DNA of 64,000 nt from Pseudaquabacterium terrae (lineage in GTDB: Bacteria > Pseudomonadota > Gammaproteobacteria > Burkholderiales > Burkholderiaceae_C): the NCBI RefSeq assembly GCF_013266755.1, contig NZ_JABRWJ010000011.1:124001-188000 (forward strand). Reading direction: 5' to 3'. Made by a program: the position numbers and the translations under genes. Under the pieces are notes generated by a model. The model had not been told where the DNA came from. It saw only the letters and a program-made list of their open reading frames with translations, and did not search any database. This document shows, piece by piece, positions 35,520 through 46,918 of the stretch (positions are counted from its first letter, which is position 1; each line of letters starts with the position of its first letter).

Positions 35520-36425
35520 ATGCATATCTCCCGCGTAGACCTCAACCTGCTGGTTGTCCTCGAGAGCATTTACACGGAAGGCGGCATCACCAAGGCGGCA
35601 GACAGGCTGCACCTCACTCAACCAGCCATCAGCCACGCGCTGTCCCGCCTGCGTGACCTGATGGGCGACCCGCTGTTTGAGAGGCAGGGCCACAAGATGG
35701 TGCCCACCGCCCTCGTCCGCCGAATGATTGGTCCACTGCGCGAATCACTTCAGGACATCGGGAGTTTGCTGAACGATGCACAGGCCTTTGATGCCGCCAC
35801 GAGCCGGCGGCAATACGTCGTCGGGCTGCGTGATTACGTCGAAACCGCATTGCTGGCCCCGTTGATGCAGGCCGTTTCTGCAGAAGCACCGAACGTGCGC
35901 ATTTCGACGGTAAGAGTTGATCGCCGGAAGTTGGAGGGGGAGTTGGCGTCTGGCGCAATCGACTTCGCCATCGACATGCAGTTGCCGACGTCCGACCAGG
36001 TTTTTTCCACGCGCGTCCGCTCCGACGCGTTTGCGGTGGTTGCGCGGGCAGGACACCGCGCCATCAAGGACGGTCGAATCGACATCGAAACCTACCTCGC
36101 GCAGCGACACGTGCTCGTGAGCTCGCGCCGCACGGGCATAGGTTTCGAAGACCTCGAGCTGCGCCGCCTCGGGTATCAAAGGCAGGTGGCGGTTCGCTGC
36201 CAAGGCCACTTCGCGGCTTGTCGAGCGGTGGCCCAGACAGACCTTCTGCTGACCATGTCGGGCAAGCATGCTGTGCTCACGAACCAGCAGTTCGGCAACC
36301 AGATCCTGCCGTTCCCGGTATCGCTGCCTCCCTATGACGCCTACTTATATTGGCATTCCAGCATGGACGGCGACCCGGGAAATCGGTGGGTGCGCCAGTT
36401 GATTGTGAGATTCGCCGGGGGCTGA
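35520..36425 (+). CDS. LysR-family transcriptional regulator
   Basis: 301 residues from the ATG at 35520. Winged HTH at 1-60 (RVDLNLLVVLESIYTEGGIT, KAADRLHLTQPAISHALSRL) and an effector domain (VRISTVRVDRRKLEGELASG, AIDFAIDMQLPTSDQVF, RTGIGFEDLELRRLG). The effector is unknown. It is divergent from the NTF2-like/MDR unit and may control it. A nearly identical but broken copy lies at 20430-20841, so the regulator, or its region, was duplicated. Confidence 0.92.
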   Translation: MHISRVDLNLLVVLESIYTEGGITKAADRLHLTQPAISHALSRLRDLMGDPLFERQGHKMVPTALVRRMIGPLRESLQDIGSLLNDAQAFDAATSRRQYVVGLRDYVETALLAPLMQAVSAEAPNVRISTVRVDRRKLEGELASGAIDFAIDMQLPTSDQVFSTRVRSDAFAVVARAGHRAIKDGRIDIETYLAQRHVLVSSRRTGIGFEDLELRRLGYQRQVAVRCQGHFAACRAVAQTDLLLTMSGKHAVLTNQQFGNQILPFPVSLPPYDAYLYWHSSMDGDPGNRWVRQLIVRFAGG

Positions 36426-36469
36426 CCTGGGCGGCGGGTGGCTGCGGTCAACTGGCGCGTTGCAAAGGC

Positions 36470-37552
36470 TCAGCTCGCGTGCAGCGCGTCGATCTGCCGA
36501 TCTCCCATTTCAGCAAAGCGGCGCGCCTGCCGTCCGGCCTCCAGTGCATGCGCGCTCGAGGCGTTGCCGTTGAGGGCCCGGGCCATGACGCCCTGAGCGA
36601 TGGCGGCGACCCTGAAGAAACTGAACGCCACGTAAAAGGCCCAAGTGCTTGGGTCCACTTCGGGCAGTCCGCGACGGGTGAGATACATCGTGCGGTACTG
36701 GGCCTCGGAGGGCAGGCCGTCGTGGGCGACCTGTGCCGCGTCCAGGTCGCCCAAGCCGCGCAAGTCAGCGGGCAGTCGCCAAGCGATGCAATGGTAGGCA
36801 AAGTCCGCGAGCGCGTCTCCCACGGTGGACAGCTCCCAATCGAGGACGGCAACGAGACGGGGTTCGCGATGACTGAACATCACGTTGTCGAGCCGGAAAT
36901 CCCCGTGCACGAGCGCGGGCGGCCCCTCGGGCGGCAGGTGCGCGGGCAGCCAGGCGATCAGCCGGTCCATCGCATCGATGCGCTCTGTCTCCGAGTCCCG
37001 GTACTGCCTGGTCCAACGGGCGACCTGCCGCGCAATGTAGGCGCCGGGCCGTCCGTAGTCGGCAAGGCCGACAGCCGCAGGGTCGATGCCATGCAGTGCG
37101 GCGATCACCCGGCTCATCTCGTCGTAGATCTTGCCCCGCTCCGTGGCCGACATGTCCGGCAGTCTGGGGTCCCACAAGACACGACCGTCGACGTATTGCA
37201 TGACGTAGAAGCTCGTGCCGATGATCGTGTCGTCCTCGCAGAGGGCGTAGACACGAGGAACCGGCACCTCGGTATCGCGTAACGCCTTCATGACTCGATA
37301 CTCGCGGTCGACTGCATGCGCCGAAGGCAGGAGCGGCCCAGGTGGCTTGCGGCGCACCACGTAGCGCTGTGCACCGGCTTCAACGAGGAAGGTCGGGTTG
37401 GACTGGCCGCCCCGGAATTGGGAGACTCGAAACCCCGCGAGATCGTTATCGACGTGCTGCGAGAAGTATGCCTTCAGTGCCTGCTCGTCGAAGCTGTGCC
37501 GCTGCTGAACCGGGGAGGTCCCGCTAAACTGCTCGTAACTGGTCTCGGTCAT
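36470..37552 (-). CDS. phosphotransferase-family protein (APH-like, acyl-CoA dehydrogenase-associated)
   Basis: 360 residues of the protein-kinase-like APH fold. GGQSNPTFLVEAGAQRYVVR nucleotide loop, RREYRVMK-type helix (DREYRVMKALRDTEVPVP), catalytic HGDFRLDNVMF and metal-binding DWELSTVGD. This branch (ACAD10-like) accompanies acyl-CoA dehydrogenases and is thought to phosphorylate hydroxyacyl groups, as shown for human ACAD10/11 and 4-hydroxyacids. No acyl-CoA dehydrogenase is adjacent here; the intact ones lie 14 kb away, next to a relic of a similar gene. Confidence 0.9.
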   Translation of the reverse strand: MTETSYEQFSGTSPVQQRHSFDEQALKAYFSQHVDNDLAGFRVSQFRGGQSNPTFLVEAGAQRYVVRRKPPGPLLPSAHAVDREYRVMKALRDTEVPVPRVYALCEDDTIIGTSFYVMQYVDGRVLWDPRLPDMSATERGKIYDEMSRVIAALHGIDPAAVGLADYGRPGAYIARQVARWTRQYRDSETERIDAMDRLIAWLPAHLPPEGPPALVHGDFRLDNVMFSHREPRLVAVLDWELSTVGDALADFAYHCIAWRLPADLRGLGDLDAAQVAHDGLPSEAQYRTMYLTRRGLPEVDPSTWAFYVAFSFFRVAAIAQGVMARALNGNASSAHALEAGRQARRFAEMGDRQIDALHAS

Positions 37553-37675
37553 GAATGCTGTCCCTAAAGTGAATGCACACGCGCTCCGGCGAGCGACAGG
37601 ATGGATGAGCGCCCGAAGACTACATGCCAGCTAGGGGCGCGCCAATGAACGCTGGGAATGAGGTCAATGCAGGGA

Positions 37676-37725
37676 ATGCATATCTCGCGCGTCGACCTGA
37701 ACATGCTGGTCGCTATGCTCGCGGC

Positions 37726-37735
<10 letters not shown>
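37676..37735 (+). pseudogene. tiny LysR N-terminal relic
   Basis: The reading MHISRVDLNMLVAML followed by AACN and TAA matches the first 15 residues of the two LysR copies in this window (MHISRVDLNLLVVLE). It is too short to function and ends where the VOC gene begins. Confidence 0.5.
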
Positions 37736-39544
<1,809 letters not shown>

Positions 39545-39546
39545 GC

Positions 39547-40452
39547 ATGCAGTTCCAGACGATCCGGCACGACGTCAGCGATGGCATCCTGACGATCACC
39601 CTGAACCGGCCGGAGCAGCTCAACGCGTTCACCGTCACGATGGCCGAGGAGCTCGAGCACTCGTTTCGCGCCGTCAACGACGACGACTCGGTCCGCGCCG
39701 TCATCGTGACCGGAGCGGGTCGCGCGTTCTGCGCCGGCATGGACCTCAGCCGCGAGGGCAACGTGTTCGGGCTCGATGAAGAGCTCACGCCAGGTCTGCC
39801 CGACATGGCCGACCTCGACGATCCTGCGATTGCAGCGGTCCGCGACACCGGTGGGCGTTGCACGCTGGCGATCCACGACTGCCGCAAGCCGGTGATCGCC
39901 GCCCTCAACGGTGCGGCCGTGGGAATCGGCGCCACGATGACGCTGGCGATGGACCGTCGCCTGATGTCCGCCTCCGCGCGCATCGGGCTGGTCTTCGGCC
40001 GGATCGGCATAGTGCCGGAGGCCTGCTCGACGTGGTACCTGCCCCGGCTCGTCGGCCCGTCTGCGGCGCTCGACCTGGTCATGCGCGCCGACATCCTCGA
40101 CGCCGAGGCGGCGTTGGCGCTCGGGCTGGTCGACGAGGTCCACCCTGCCGAGGACCTGCTGACCCAGGCCGTGACAGTCGCGGACGCCTGGACCCGGGGC
40201 CGGTCCCCCGTCGCCGTAGCCCTGAGCCGCCAGATGGTGCGGCGCAATGGCACCCTGGCGCATCCGGGCGAGGCGCACCGGATCGACTCGCTCGCCATGT
40301 TCTGGACCAGCATCGGCGATGGCAAGGAAGGCGTGGCGGCGTTCCTCGAGAAGCGCAAGCCCGCCTTCCAAGGGCGTGCGTCCGCGATGCCCGACTTCTA
40401 CAACGACTGGGTGGCGGGTGAAGCTCGCCCCTCCAGTTCAAAGTCGAAGTGA
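39547..40452 (+). CDS. enoyl-CoA hydratase/isomerase (crotonase family)
   Basis: 301 residues from the ATG at 39547. Crotonase signatures: LTITLNRPEQLNAFTVTMAE, VIVTGAGRAFCAGMDLSREG (first oxyanion hole), KPVIAALNGAAVGIGATMTL (second), then FGRIGIVPEACSTWYLPRLV with a Glu in the catalytic region. Hydrates or isomerises enoyl-CoA. Two bp after the NMO-like gene, nine bp before the ligase gene, so a coupled operon. Confidence 0.93.
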   Translation: MQFQTIRHDVSDGILTITLNRPEQLNAFTVTMAEELEHSFRAVNDDDSVRAVIVTGAGRAFCAGMDLSREGNVFGLDEELTPGLPDMADLDDPAIAAVRDTGGRCTLAIHDCRKPVIAALNGAAVGIGATMTLAMDRRLMSASARIGLVFGRIGIVPEACSTWYLPRLVGPSAALDLVMRADILDAEAALALGLVDEVHPAEDLLTQAVTVADAWTRGRSPVAVALSRQMVRRNGTLAHPGEAHRIDSLAMFWTSIGDGKEGVAAFLEKRKPAFQGRASAMPDFYNDWVAGEARPSSSKSK

Positions 40453-40461
40453 GCCGTCGCC

Positions 40462-42276
40462 ATGACCACACATGAAAGGCACGCATCGCAAGTGCGAGCA
40501 ACCAACATCGGCAAGCCCCCCGCTGGCGAGGCGTTCGAACGCGCGCTAAAGGCGCGGACGGTGTGCGAGGCGTTTCAAATCACCGCGGCCGCCAGGGCCG
40601 ACCAGGTTGCCGTCCGCACTGCTGACGGCAGTGTTTCGCTGACCTATGGCGCGCTCGCCGCACGGGTGCGGCGAGTTGCTGCCGGTCTCGCGGCGCTGGG
40701 CGTCAAGCGCGGGGACCGGCTGGCCATCATGCTCACGAACCGGCCTGAGTTCCACGTGGTGGACCTGGCTGCCATGCACCTGGGCGCCGTTGCGTTCTCC
40801 ATCTACAACACCTCGGCGCGCGAGCAGATCGAGTATCTCTTCGCCGACGCTGGGAACCGCATGGTGGTCACCGAGCGTGCGTTCCTGAAGCACCTGCTGG
40901 CCGTGCGTGATGGCGGCACGCCGATCGATCGGATTGTGGTGGTCGACGGCGCGCCGGAAGGCACGCTCAGCCTCGAGGAGTTGGAGGCGGGCGGCGACGC
41001 GCAGTTCGACTTCGAGGCATCGTGGTCGGCCCTCGGGCCCGAGGACCTCCTCACGCTGATCTACACGTCCGGCACGACGGGTCCGCCCAAGGGTGTGGAG
41101 CTCACCCACGGCAACATGATGAGCGAGATCCGCGCGGTGCAGCAGGTGTTGCCCGTCACGCCGGGAGGCCGCACCGTGTCGTTCCTGCCCGCCGCGCACA
41201 TCGGTGATCGTTGGAGTGGGCACTATTCGCCGCTGGGGGTCTGGGGCTTCACCGTCACCTCGTGCCCGGACGCGCGCAATGTGATGGGCATCGTGCACGA
41301 GGTTCGCCCCACGATATTTCTTCCGGTGCCGCGGATGTGGGAGAAGACGAAGGCGGCCCTGGAGGCGGAGATCGAGTCGGAGGCCGGCGATGCGGGTCGG
41401 ACGTTGCGGTGGGCCATCGACACCCGAATCAAGATGGCCCGCGCCACGCAGGAGGGAAAGTCCGCTAGCCTGATGCTCCAGGAAGAGGCGAAGGTTGCCG
41501 AAGCGCTCGTCGGCACGAAATTCCGCCGGAAGCTGGGGCTGGATGAGGCCGAGTGGTTCCTTACCGGCGCGGCGCCAACGCCGCGCGAGGTGTTCGAGTT
41601 CTTCGCGGCCGTGGGGATCCCGATCTGCGAGATATGGGCCATGAGCGAGGCCTCTTGCCTCATGACCGTCAACCCGCTTGACCGCATACGAGTGGGCACG
41701 GTCGGGTTGCCGATCCCCGGGGTCGAGGTCAAGCTCGCCGATGACGGAGAGCTGCTCGTGCGCGGCAGGACTGTCATGAGGGGCTACCGCAATAAGCCCG
41801 AGCAGACCGCCGAGGCCATCGACTCCGAGGGCTGGCTGCATACCGGTGACATCGGAACGATCGACGACGACGGCTACGTGCGGCTCGTGGACCGGAAGAA
41901 GGAGATCATCATCAACGCGGCCGGCAAGAACATGTCGCCCGCGAACATAGAGACCTGCCTGAGGTCCTCCAGTCCCGTGATCGGCCAGGCGGTGTGCATT
42001 GGCGACGGTCGACCGTACAACGTCGCGCTGATCACGCTTAGCACCGAAGGCGCGGCCGGGAAGTCTGTCGACGATCCCGCCACCCTCGCCGAGGTCGCGG
42101 CGGCTATCGAGCGCGCCAACGGCCACCTTTCACGTGTCGAGCAAATCAAGAAGTTCAAGGTCGTCGCCAAGGAGTGGCTGCCGGGGAGCGAGGAGCTCAC
42201 GCCCACGATGAAGCTCAAGCGCAAGAGCATCGCCGCGAGGTACGCCGCGCAGATCGAGGAACTTTACGCGAGGTAG
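40462..42276 (+). CDS. acyl-CoA synthetase (AMP-binding)
   Basis: 604 residues. P-loop IYTSGTTGPPKGVELTHG, SFLPAAHIGDRWSGHYSP, EIWAMSEASCLMTVNP, GWLHTGDIGTIDDDGYVRLV, KKEIIINAAGKNMSPANIE and C-terminal LTPTMKLKRKSIAARY. Same broad family as the ligase at 28237 but only moderately similar, so a separate acquisition rather than a duplicate. Last gene of the plus-strand unit; activates the acid substrate of that pathway. Confidence 0.93.
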   Translation: MTTHERHASQVRATNIGKPPAGEAFERALKARTVCEAFQITAAARADQVAVRTADGSVSLTYGALAARVRRVAAGLAALGVKRGDRLAIMLTNRPEFHVVDLAAMHLGAVAFSIYNTSAREQIEYLFADAGNRMVVTERAFLKHLLAVRDGGTPIDRIVVVDGAPEGTLSLEELEAGGDAQFDFEASWSALGPEDLLTLIYTSGTTGPPKGVELTHGNMMSEIRAVQQVLPVTPGGRTVSFLPAAHIGDRWSGHYSPLGVWGFTVTSCPDARNVMGIVHEVRPTIFLPVPRMWEKTKAALEAEIESEAGDAGRTLRWAIDTRIKMARATQEGKSASLMLQEEAKVAEALVGTKFRRKLGLDEAEWFLTGAAPTPREVFEFFAAVGIPICEIWAMSEASCLMTVNPLDRIRVGTVGLPIPGVEVKLADDGELLVRGRTVMRGYRNKPEQTAEAIDSEGWLHTGDIGTIDDDGYVRLVDRKKEIIINAAGKNMSPANIETCLRSSSPVIGQAVCIGDGRPYNVALITLSTEGAAGKSVDDPATLAEVAAAIERANGHLSRVEQIKKFKVVAKEWLPGSEELTPTMKLKRKSIAARYAAQIEELYAR

Positions 42277-42525
42277 TACGGACTGCCGCGACAGAGTACT
42301 CACCGGTCATCCACTGCCAATCACCTTCAATAGGGCGGTTCAGTGTCGGCGCCGATTGAATTTTGACCACTATGCCGAGCGAACATTGACCCCCTGATGG
42401 AAGCCGGCAGCACGCCTGCCGGCTGTGGATAAGTGTAGGTCTTTGCCGGGGGGACGATCTGCGTTGGCTGCTGAAGGTCGCGCGGCGGCCCTCCGCGGGG
42501 CCGCTGAAGGGGCCTTGGCGCCCCG
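42277..42525. other. IS21-like downstream flank with hairpin
   Basis: Contains TTTTGACC and TTGACCCCC stretches (about 42360-42393) of the type found near ends of IS21-family elements, and a perfect 8-bp inverted repeat (42403-42410 / 42416-42423, loop of 5). No T-run follows, so it is not a convincing terminator. Confidence 0.4.
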
Positions 42526-42956
42526 CTACGGCGTCGAAGACGCCTGGCTGGCCGTGCGGCTCATCTCACGCTCCCTGACGCGTTTCTTGGCCGCTGCCGT
42601 GCTGCGCGTGAATCGGATCGAGTCGTTGCCCGTCACCAGGATGTGGCAGTGATGCGTGAGCCGGTCCAGCAGTGCCGTGGTCATCTTCGCCTCGCCGAAC
42701 ACGGTGGACCATTCGGCGAAGTCGAGGTTGGTCGTGATGATCACGCTCGTGTGCTCGTACAGCCGGTTGAGCAAGTGGAACAGCAATGCTCCGCCGGCCT
42801 GGCTGTAGGGAAAGTACCCCAGCTCATCGAGCACGACGGCGTCCATGCGCAGCAGGCTCGCCGCGATGCGACCGGCCTTGCCTTGTGCCTTCTCCTGCTC
42901 GAGCGCGTTGACCGGGTCGACCACCGAGTGAAAGCGCACTCGCTTGCGGCTGCAAG
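42526..42956 (-). pseudogene. istB: IS21-family IstB ATPase, N-terminally truncated
   Basis: The minus-strand reading [40 protein letters not shown] (Walker B), [20 protein letters not shown] and [20 protein letters not shown] is the C-terminal half of IstB, the transposition helper ATPase. The Walker A half (about 110 residues) and istA are missing; upstream sequence changes abruptly near 42956. Inactive relic. Confidence 0.85.
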
Positions 42957-43839
42957 GCCGACCGCACGCCGGAGGAGGCAGGGATGCCGCGTGTGTACCT
43001 GCCGTACGTGCCGAGCCGCATCGAGGCCTTTCTTCGATGGCCGGCACATCCGCGCCGACGTGCACGAGTGGCTCGCCGCGCCCCTGCCGAAGGGATCGCG
43101 CCTGAACTGATGCTCGTGCGGACAAGAGTCTGCCGAGGAAGGCAACCGCTCACAGGTCAGCGGTTCGGACCTCGTCTCCGCCCCGCCGGTGCACGGCATC
43201 CGGATTCGTACGTGGATGTCGCGCATGCCGCGGCGCGGGAATCGGCCGATGCCAGGCCATCGAGGGTTCGCACCACAAGGTACCGGCCGAAACCTCACCA
43301 TGTTTCCCGATTGCTGCCTTTGGTGACCGGCGGCTCATGGCCGTCTACCGTCGCTCGATCCCGCCTCACGCCGACGAGGGACAAGGGATCCAGAGAATAC
43401 CCTCTCGTCAAATCGACGTGAGCTGCGGCGCAGGCCTCGGACCGGCCTCCGTGCACCGCGCTCAGGCCCCGCGGCGGCGCGGCTTCGCAGCGGGCACGAA
43501 GCCCATGTCTCCCTCCACGCGCTGGAGTTGCGACAACGCCGCGGCCAGCTCGCGCCGCAGCGGGAGCAGCCCGCGCCTGGCGGCAGTGATGCGTTCGCCG
43601 GCCTGCAGGTCCTGCTCGCCGAGCAGCAGGTTCGCGATGTCGCTCGCCTCGTCGCCGAGCACCGGCATTCCAGCAGCTTGCCGTCGCGGACGAACTCGTG
43701 GCCTTGCTCGACGAGACGCGTGTGTCGCTGCTCGCCGCCCCCGGGGATGGCGAGACGCCGCAGCGGCAAGCGCGGCTTGAGAACGCTCCTATGCCGTCAG
43801 GGCAGACTCGGGCCCTGCGTGTTGACTCCTTGAAAATGA
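42957..43839. other. about 880 bp without a recognised gene
   Basis: Several frames show protein-like bits, for example plus-strand [17 protein letters not shown] near 42990 and minus-strand VLGDEASDIANLLLGEQDLQ at about 43600-43660, but none is intact or identifiable. Probably decayed genes between the IS21 relic and the MarR-GNAT gene. Confidence 0.4.
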
Positions 43840-43853
43840 CTGACTAAAGTCAG
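43840..43853. promoter_or_regulatory. inverted repeat, candidate MarR operator
   Basis: Perfect palindrome CTGACT-AA-AGTCAG ending 4 bp before the ATG at 43858. A TTGACT at 43822-43827 could be the -35 box, placing a weak -10 (TAAAGT) over the palindrome. If so, transcription starts near the ATG and the mRNA is almost leaderless, and the regulator could repress itself. Confidence 0.55.
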
Positions 43854-43857
43854 CTAT

Positions 43858-44778
43858 ATGGAGCCAGATGCAGTTGCACGAGTACGCCGCTTCAACAGGG
43901 CGGTCACGGTCGAGGTGGGTGCCCTCGACACTTCGTTCCTCGGCCGCGGTCGGCCTCTCGGCGCCGCGCGCGTCCTGAACTCGATCGGGCGGGGAATCAC
44001 TGACGTGGCTCGCTTGCGCGAGTCGCTGGGCCTCGACTCCGGTCTGACAAGCCGGCTACTGCGCGGTTTGGAGGAAGAGGGCCTGGTCGAGACCGTTGCC
44101 CATCCCGGCGATGCACGACGCCGAGTTGTGCGTCTGACGCGCGCGGGCCAGCGGGAGTTTCGAGCCTACGAGAAGCTGTCCGATGATCAAGCGGGCACGA
44201 TGCTGGCCCAGCATCCTCACCCGCAAACGCTGCTGGCCGCCATGGACGTGATTGCCTGCGCACTGCAGCGCTCGCGCACGGTCATCGAGGAAGCCGATGC
44301 GACGAGCGAGCCCGCCCGGGCCTGCTTGCGCGCCTACTACGGTGAACTCAACAAGCGATTTGCCTCTGGCTTCGATGTTTCGCGTTCACGCGACCCGGAA
44401 GCCGCCGACATGGTTCGGCCGCGCGGCACGTTCCTGCTCGCCTGGTCGGACGGACTCCCCGTAGGCTGCGTGGGCCTCAAAGGAGATGGCAGCGAGCTGG
44501 CGGAGGTGAAGCGCCTCTGGGTGGCGCCGGCCGCACGGGGCCTGGGACTGGCGCGCCGTCTCATGACCGCGGTTGAAGACATCGCAAGCCACTTGGGCAT
44601 CGGCGTGCTCCGCCTGGATACCAACAGCGCACTGTCCGAAGCCATCGAGCTCTATCGGAAGTCGGGCTGGATCGAAATCCCGCCGTTCAACGATGACCCC
44701 TATCCCGATGTGTTCTTCGAGAAGCGGCTACCGGCGAGCGAAGAAGGGCGGAGGCGACGCCGCAGTGATTCGTCATAG
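43858..44778 (+). CDS. MarR-type regulator fused to GNAT acetyltransferase
   Basis: 306 residues. N-terminal MarR winged helix: LNSIGRGITDVARLRESLGL, DSGLTSRLLRGLEEEGLVET with the HPGDARRRVV wing. C-terminal GNAT (about 185-295): LPVGCVGLKGDGSELAEVKR LW, acetyl-CoA loop VAPAARGLGLARRLM (R/Q-x-x-G-x-A type) and LYRKSGWIEIPPFNDDPY. The fusion is a known architecture; it is thought to sense and modify a small molecule. No resistance or metabolic gene is next to it on this strand. Control probably by the palindrome just upstream. Confidence 0.88.
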   Translation: MEPDAVARVRRFNRAVTVEVGALDTSFLGRGRPLGAARVLNSIGRGITDVARLRESLGLDSGLTSRLLRGLEEEGLVETVAHPGDARRRVVRLTRAGQREFRAYEKLSDDQAGTMLAQHPHPQTLLAAMDVIACALQRSRTVIEEADATSEPARACLRAYYGELNKRFASGFDVSRSRDPEAADMVRPRGTFLLAWSDGLPVGCVGLKGDGSELAEVKRLWVAPAARGLGLARRLMTAVEDIASHLGIGVLRLDTNSALSEAIELYRKSGWIEIPPFNDDPYPDVFFEKRLPASEEGRRRRRSDSS

Positions 44779-44815
44779 CCGGTCCGGCTGGGCCTTGGTG
44801 ACGGCTAAACTTGCG

Positions 44816-44837
44816 GTTGTATAACAACTGCTATACA
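44816..44837 (+). promoter_or_regulatory. palindromic promoter region, probably of parDE
   Basis: GTTGT-ATA-ACAAC (44816-44828) is a perfect palindrome, and GTATA...TATAC (44819-44836) forms an overlapping inverted repeat. TATACA at 44832-44837 could be a -10 box. The only gene downstream outside the intron is parD, and ParD-type antitoxins bind palindromes at their promoters. The group II intron separates them. Confidence 0.45.
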
Positions 44838-44848
44838 CTTCCCGCATG

Positions 44849-46888
44849 GTGCGTCGTGACGCTAAGGAAAGGCCGAACCCCGAAGGGGGAGGACTGACTG
44901 CGGCTTGCTGCGCCACTCCTACGGGTGAGAGTCCCGTCCCGGTAGGCGTCGGTGCGCCGGGTAGCAGGCCCCAGGTATTGGAGGGAGACCTCTGTGCCCG
45001 AGCGGGGCGTCAGAAGCCCGTGAAGCGGCGCAAGCCGTACAGCGGGGAGCAAGCACGCGGGCCGCAACATGAAGTGAAGCCTGCAGCCTCGACAAAGTTA
45101 CAACCCGCAGGCCGAGCCGCTCATGTCACGGCGAAGGCAACACCACTGGCGCAAGGACCGAAGCGCGCCAGAGGCTGCGGCGGGGTATGGGGCGCAGCAC
45201 GCGTGCAAGGAGTGGAGCGGAACACGAGAGATCCGTCTGCGCGGCCCGAGTCGGGGCAAGCGAGCTCGTATAAGCCCAAGGCGAAGTCGAGTCGTGCGCA
45301 GCGGAAGTCCGAGGGGATCGTAGTACTGGACGGCGAGGCGCGAGCCGAGCCGACGAAGGCCGTGCGGCATAACGCGGCTGGAGGGAAGGGTCCCTGCGGT
45401 GGTTACGCTGAGGAAGCGGGTAAGCGCAAGGGAATGGCCGGCCAGACCGGACCTAACGACCCCGGCGGTGATGAGCCGCGCGACAACGTGCGACAACTGC
45501 AGAGGCAGCTCTGGGCCGCAGCCAAGCGGGCACCGGGAAGGCGTTTCCACGAGTTGTACGGCCAGATGTGCAGGGATGACATCCTGCGCGAGGCGTGGAG
45601 GCGAGTGCGCCGCAACCGCGGCGCAGCGGGGATCGACCGCGTGTCGATCCAAGACGTGGAGCAGTACGGAGTCGAGCGCTTCTTGCAGGAGCTGGGCGAA
45701 GTGCTGCGCGCGGGCGAGTATGGCGCGCAAGTCGTGCGGCGCGTGTACATCCCCAAGGCAGACGGAAGAATGCGGCCCTTGGGCATCCCCACGGAGCGCG
45801 ACCGGGTGGTGCAGATGGCAGCCAAGTTGGTGCTGGAGCCGATCTTCGAGGCGGACTTCGAGCCGTGCTCGTATGGGTTCCGGCCGAGGCGCAGCGCGAC
45901 GATGGCACTGGAGCGGATCAGGCAACTGAGCCGCGAGGGTGCCGAGCACGTGCTGGATGCCGACATCCAGGACTACTTCGGCAGCATCGATCACGGCAAG
46001 CTGCTCACCTTGGTGGGTCAGCGCGTCAGTGATCGCAGGATGCTCAAGCTGGTGCGGTTGTGGTTGCAGGCTGGGGTGATGGAAGACGGCGCGGTGCGCC
46101 ATCCTGTGGCGGGGACGCCGCAAGGTGGCGTGATCTCGCCGCTGCTGTCGAACATCTACCTGCACGTGCTGGACCGGGTATGGGCCAGGCATGGCGCGCA
46201 CCTGGGCACGCTGGTGCGATACGCGGATGACTTCGTGGTGATGTGCCGCAGTGCACGAAGCTGCGAGGAAGCCCAAGGTCGTATCGAGCACGTGCTGGGC
46301 CGGCTGGGGCTGAAGCTGCATCCGCAGAAGACGCGACGCGTGGCGCTGAAGGATGGACTGGAAGGCTTCGACTTCCTGGGCTGTCACCTGCGCAAGCGCA
46401 TGAGCGGTCGACTGTGGGAGCAGAAGAAGCTCAAGCGGTACTACCTGCATCGGTGGCCGAGCCGCCGGGCGCTGAACCGGGTGCGCGAGCGGGTCAGGGA
46501 CCTGACCCCGCGGTGGCGTTGCCACCAGGATCTGCGCGACGTGATCGCCCATCTGAACCCGGTGCTACGCGGCTGGGGGCAGTACTTTGGCAGCGGCAAT
46601 GCGGCCGATCGCTTCACGGCGATCGATGGCTACGTCGTGCGTCGATTGCGCAGCCTGCGTGTCAAGCGCGCCGGTCGGCACCTGCGCCCAGGCCAAACGC
46701 CGCACTGGGATCGCGCCTACTTCGAAAGCCTTGGACTCCATCGCCTGCGCGGTACGATCCGCTATCCCGGCAAGCCTCCTGGCAACAGGAGATCCGCGTA
46801 ATGCTGCGAGCCGACCGGCCACCGGTAAGCCGTGTGCGGGAAATCCGCATGCACGGTTTGAACGGGGGTGTTGGCTCTGTTATCGACC
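44849..46888 (+). mobile_element. group II intron
   Basis: Starts GTGCG at 44849 (GUGYG consensus). Domain V at about 46828-46859: AGCCGTG and TGCGG pair with CCGCA and CACGG around a GAAA loop with a two-base TG bulge; the catalytic AGC triad is at 46828-46830. The long structured 5' part (44849-45430) precedes the maturase gene, which ends just before domain V. The 3' end, after a short domain VI, is set only approximately; it lies between 46870 and 46910. Lack of an endonuclease domain in the protein suits bacterial class C/D/E-like introns. Confidence 0.85.
45434..46801 (+). CDS. ltrA: group II intron reverse transcriptase/maturase
   Basis: 455 residues from the ATG at 45434; the frame is open further upstream but that part is the structured intron RNA. 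RT motifs: GAAGIDRVSIQDVEQYG, GEYGAQVVRRVYIPKADG, RPLGIPTERDRVVQMA, GFRPRRSATMALE, DADIQDYFGSIDH, GTPQGGVISPLLSNIYLHVL and the catalytic YADDFVVM near residue 262. The C terminus is a GIIM-type maturase domain (PVLRGWGQYFGSGNAADRF). No HNH endonuclease domain. Reverse-transcribes and helps splice its own intron. Confidence 0.93.
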   Translation: MAGQTGPNDPGGDEPRDNVRQLQRQLWAAAKRAPGRRFHELYGQMCRDDILREAWRRVRRNRGAAGIDRVSIQDVEQYGVERFLQELGEVLRAGEYGAQVVRRVYIPKADGRMRPLGIPTERDRVVQMAAKLVLEPIFEADFEPCSYGFRPRRSATMALERIRQLSREGAEHVLDADIQDYFGSIDHGKLLTLVGQRVSDRRMLKLVRLWLQAGVMEDGAVRHPVAGTPQGGVISPLLSNIYLHVLDRVWARHGAHLGTLVRYADDFVVMCRSARSCEEAQGRIEHVLGRLGLKLHPQKTRRVALKDGLEGFDFLGCHLRKRMSGRLWEQKKLKRYYLHRWPSRRALNRVRERVRDLTPRWRCHQDLRDVIAHLNPVLRGWGQYFGSGNAADRFTAIDGYVVRRLRSLRVKRAGRHLRPGQTPHWDRAYFESLGLHRLRGTIRYPGKPPGNRRSA

Positions 46889-46918
46889 TTCTGGCCTGAA
46901 ACGAGCCAACATCTACCA

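Noticed and set aside
42403-42423. Hairpin near the IS21 relic
   Set aside because: No T-tract follows; probably part of the element's end rather than a terminator.
42984-43421. Plus-strand 145-codon frame after the istB relic
   Set aside because: Reads protein-like for about 20 residues only, then Arg/Pro/Ser-rich; no family, no start signal.
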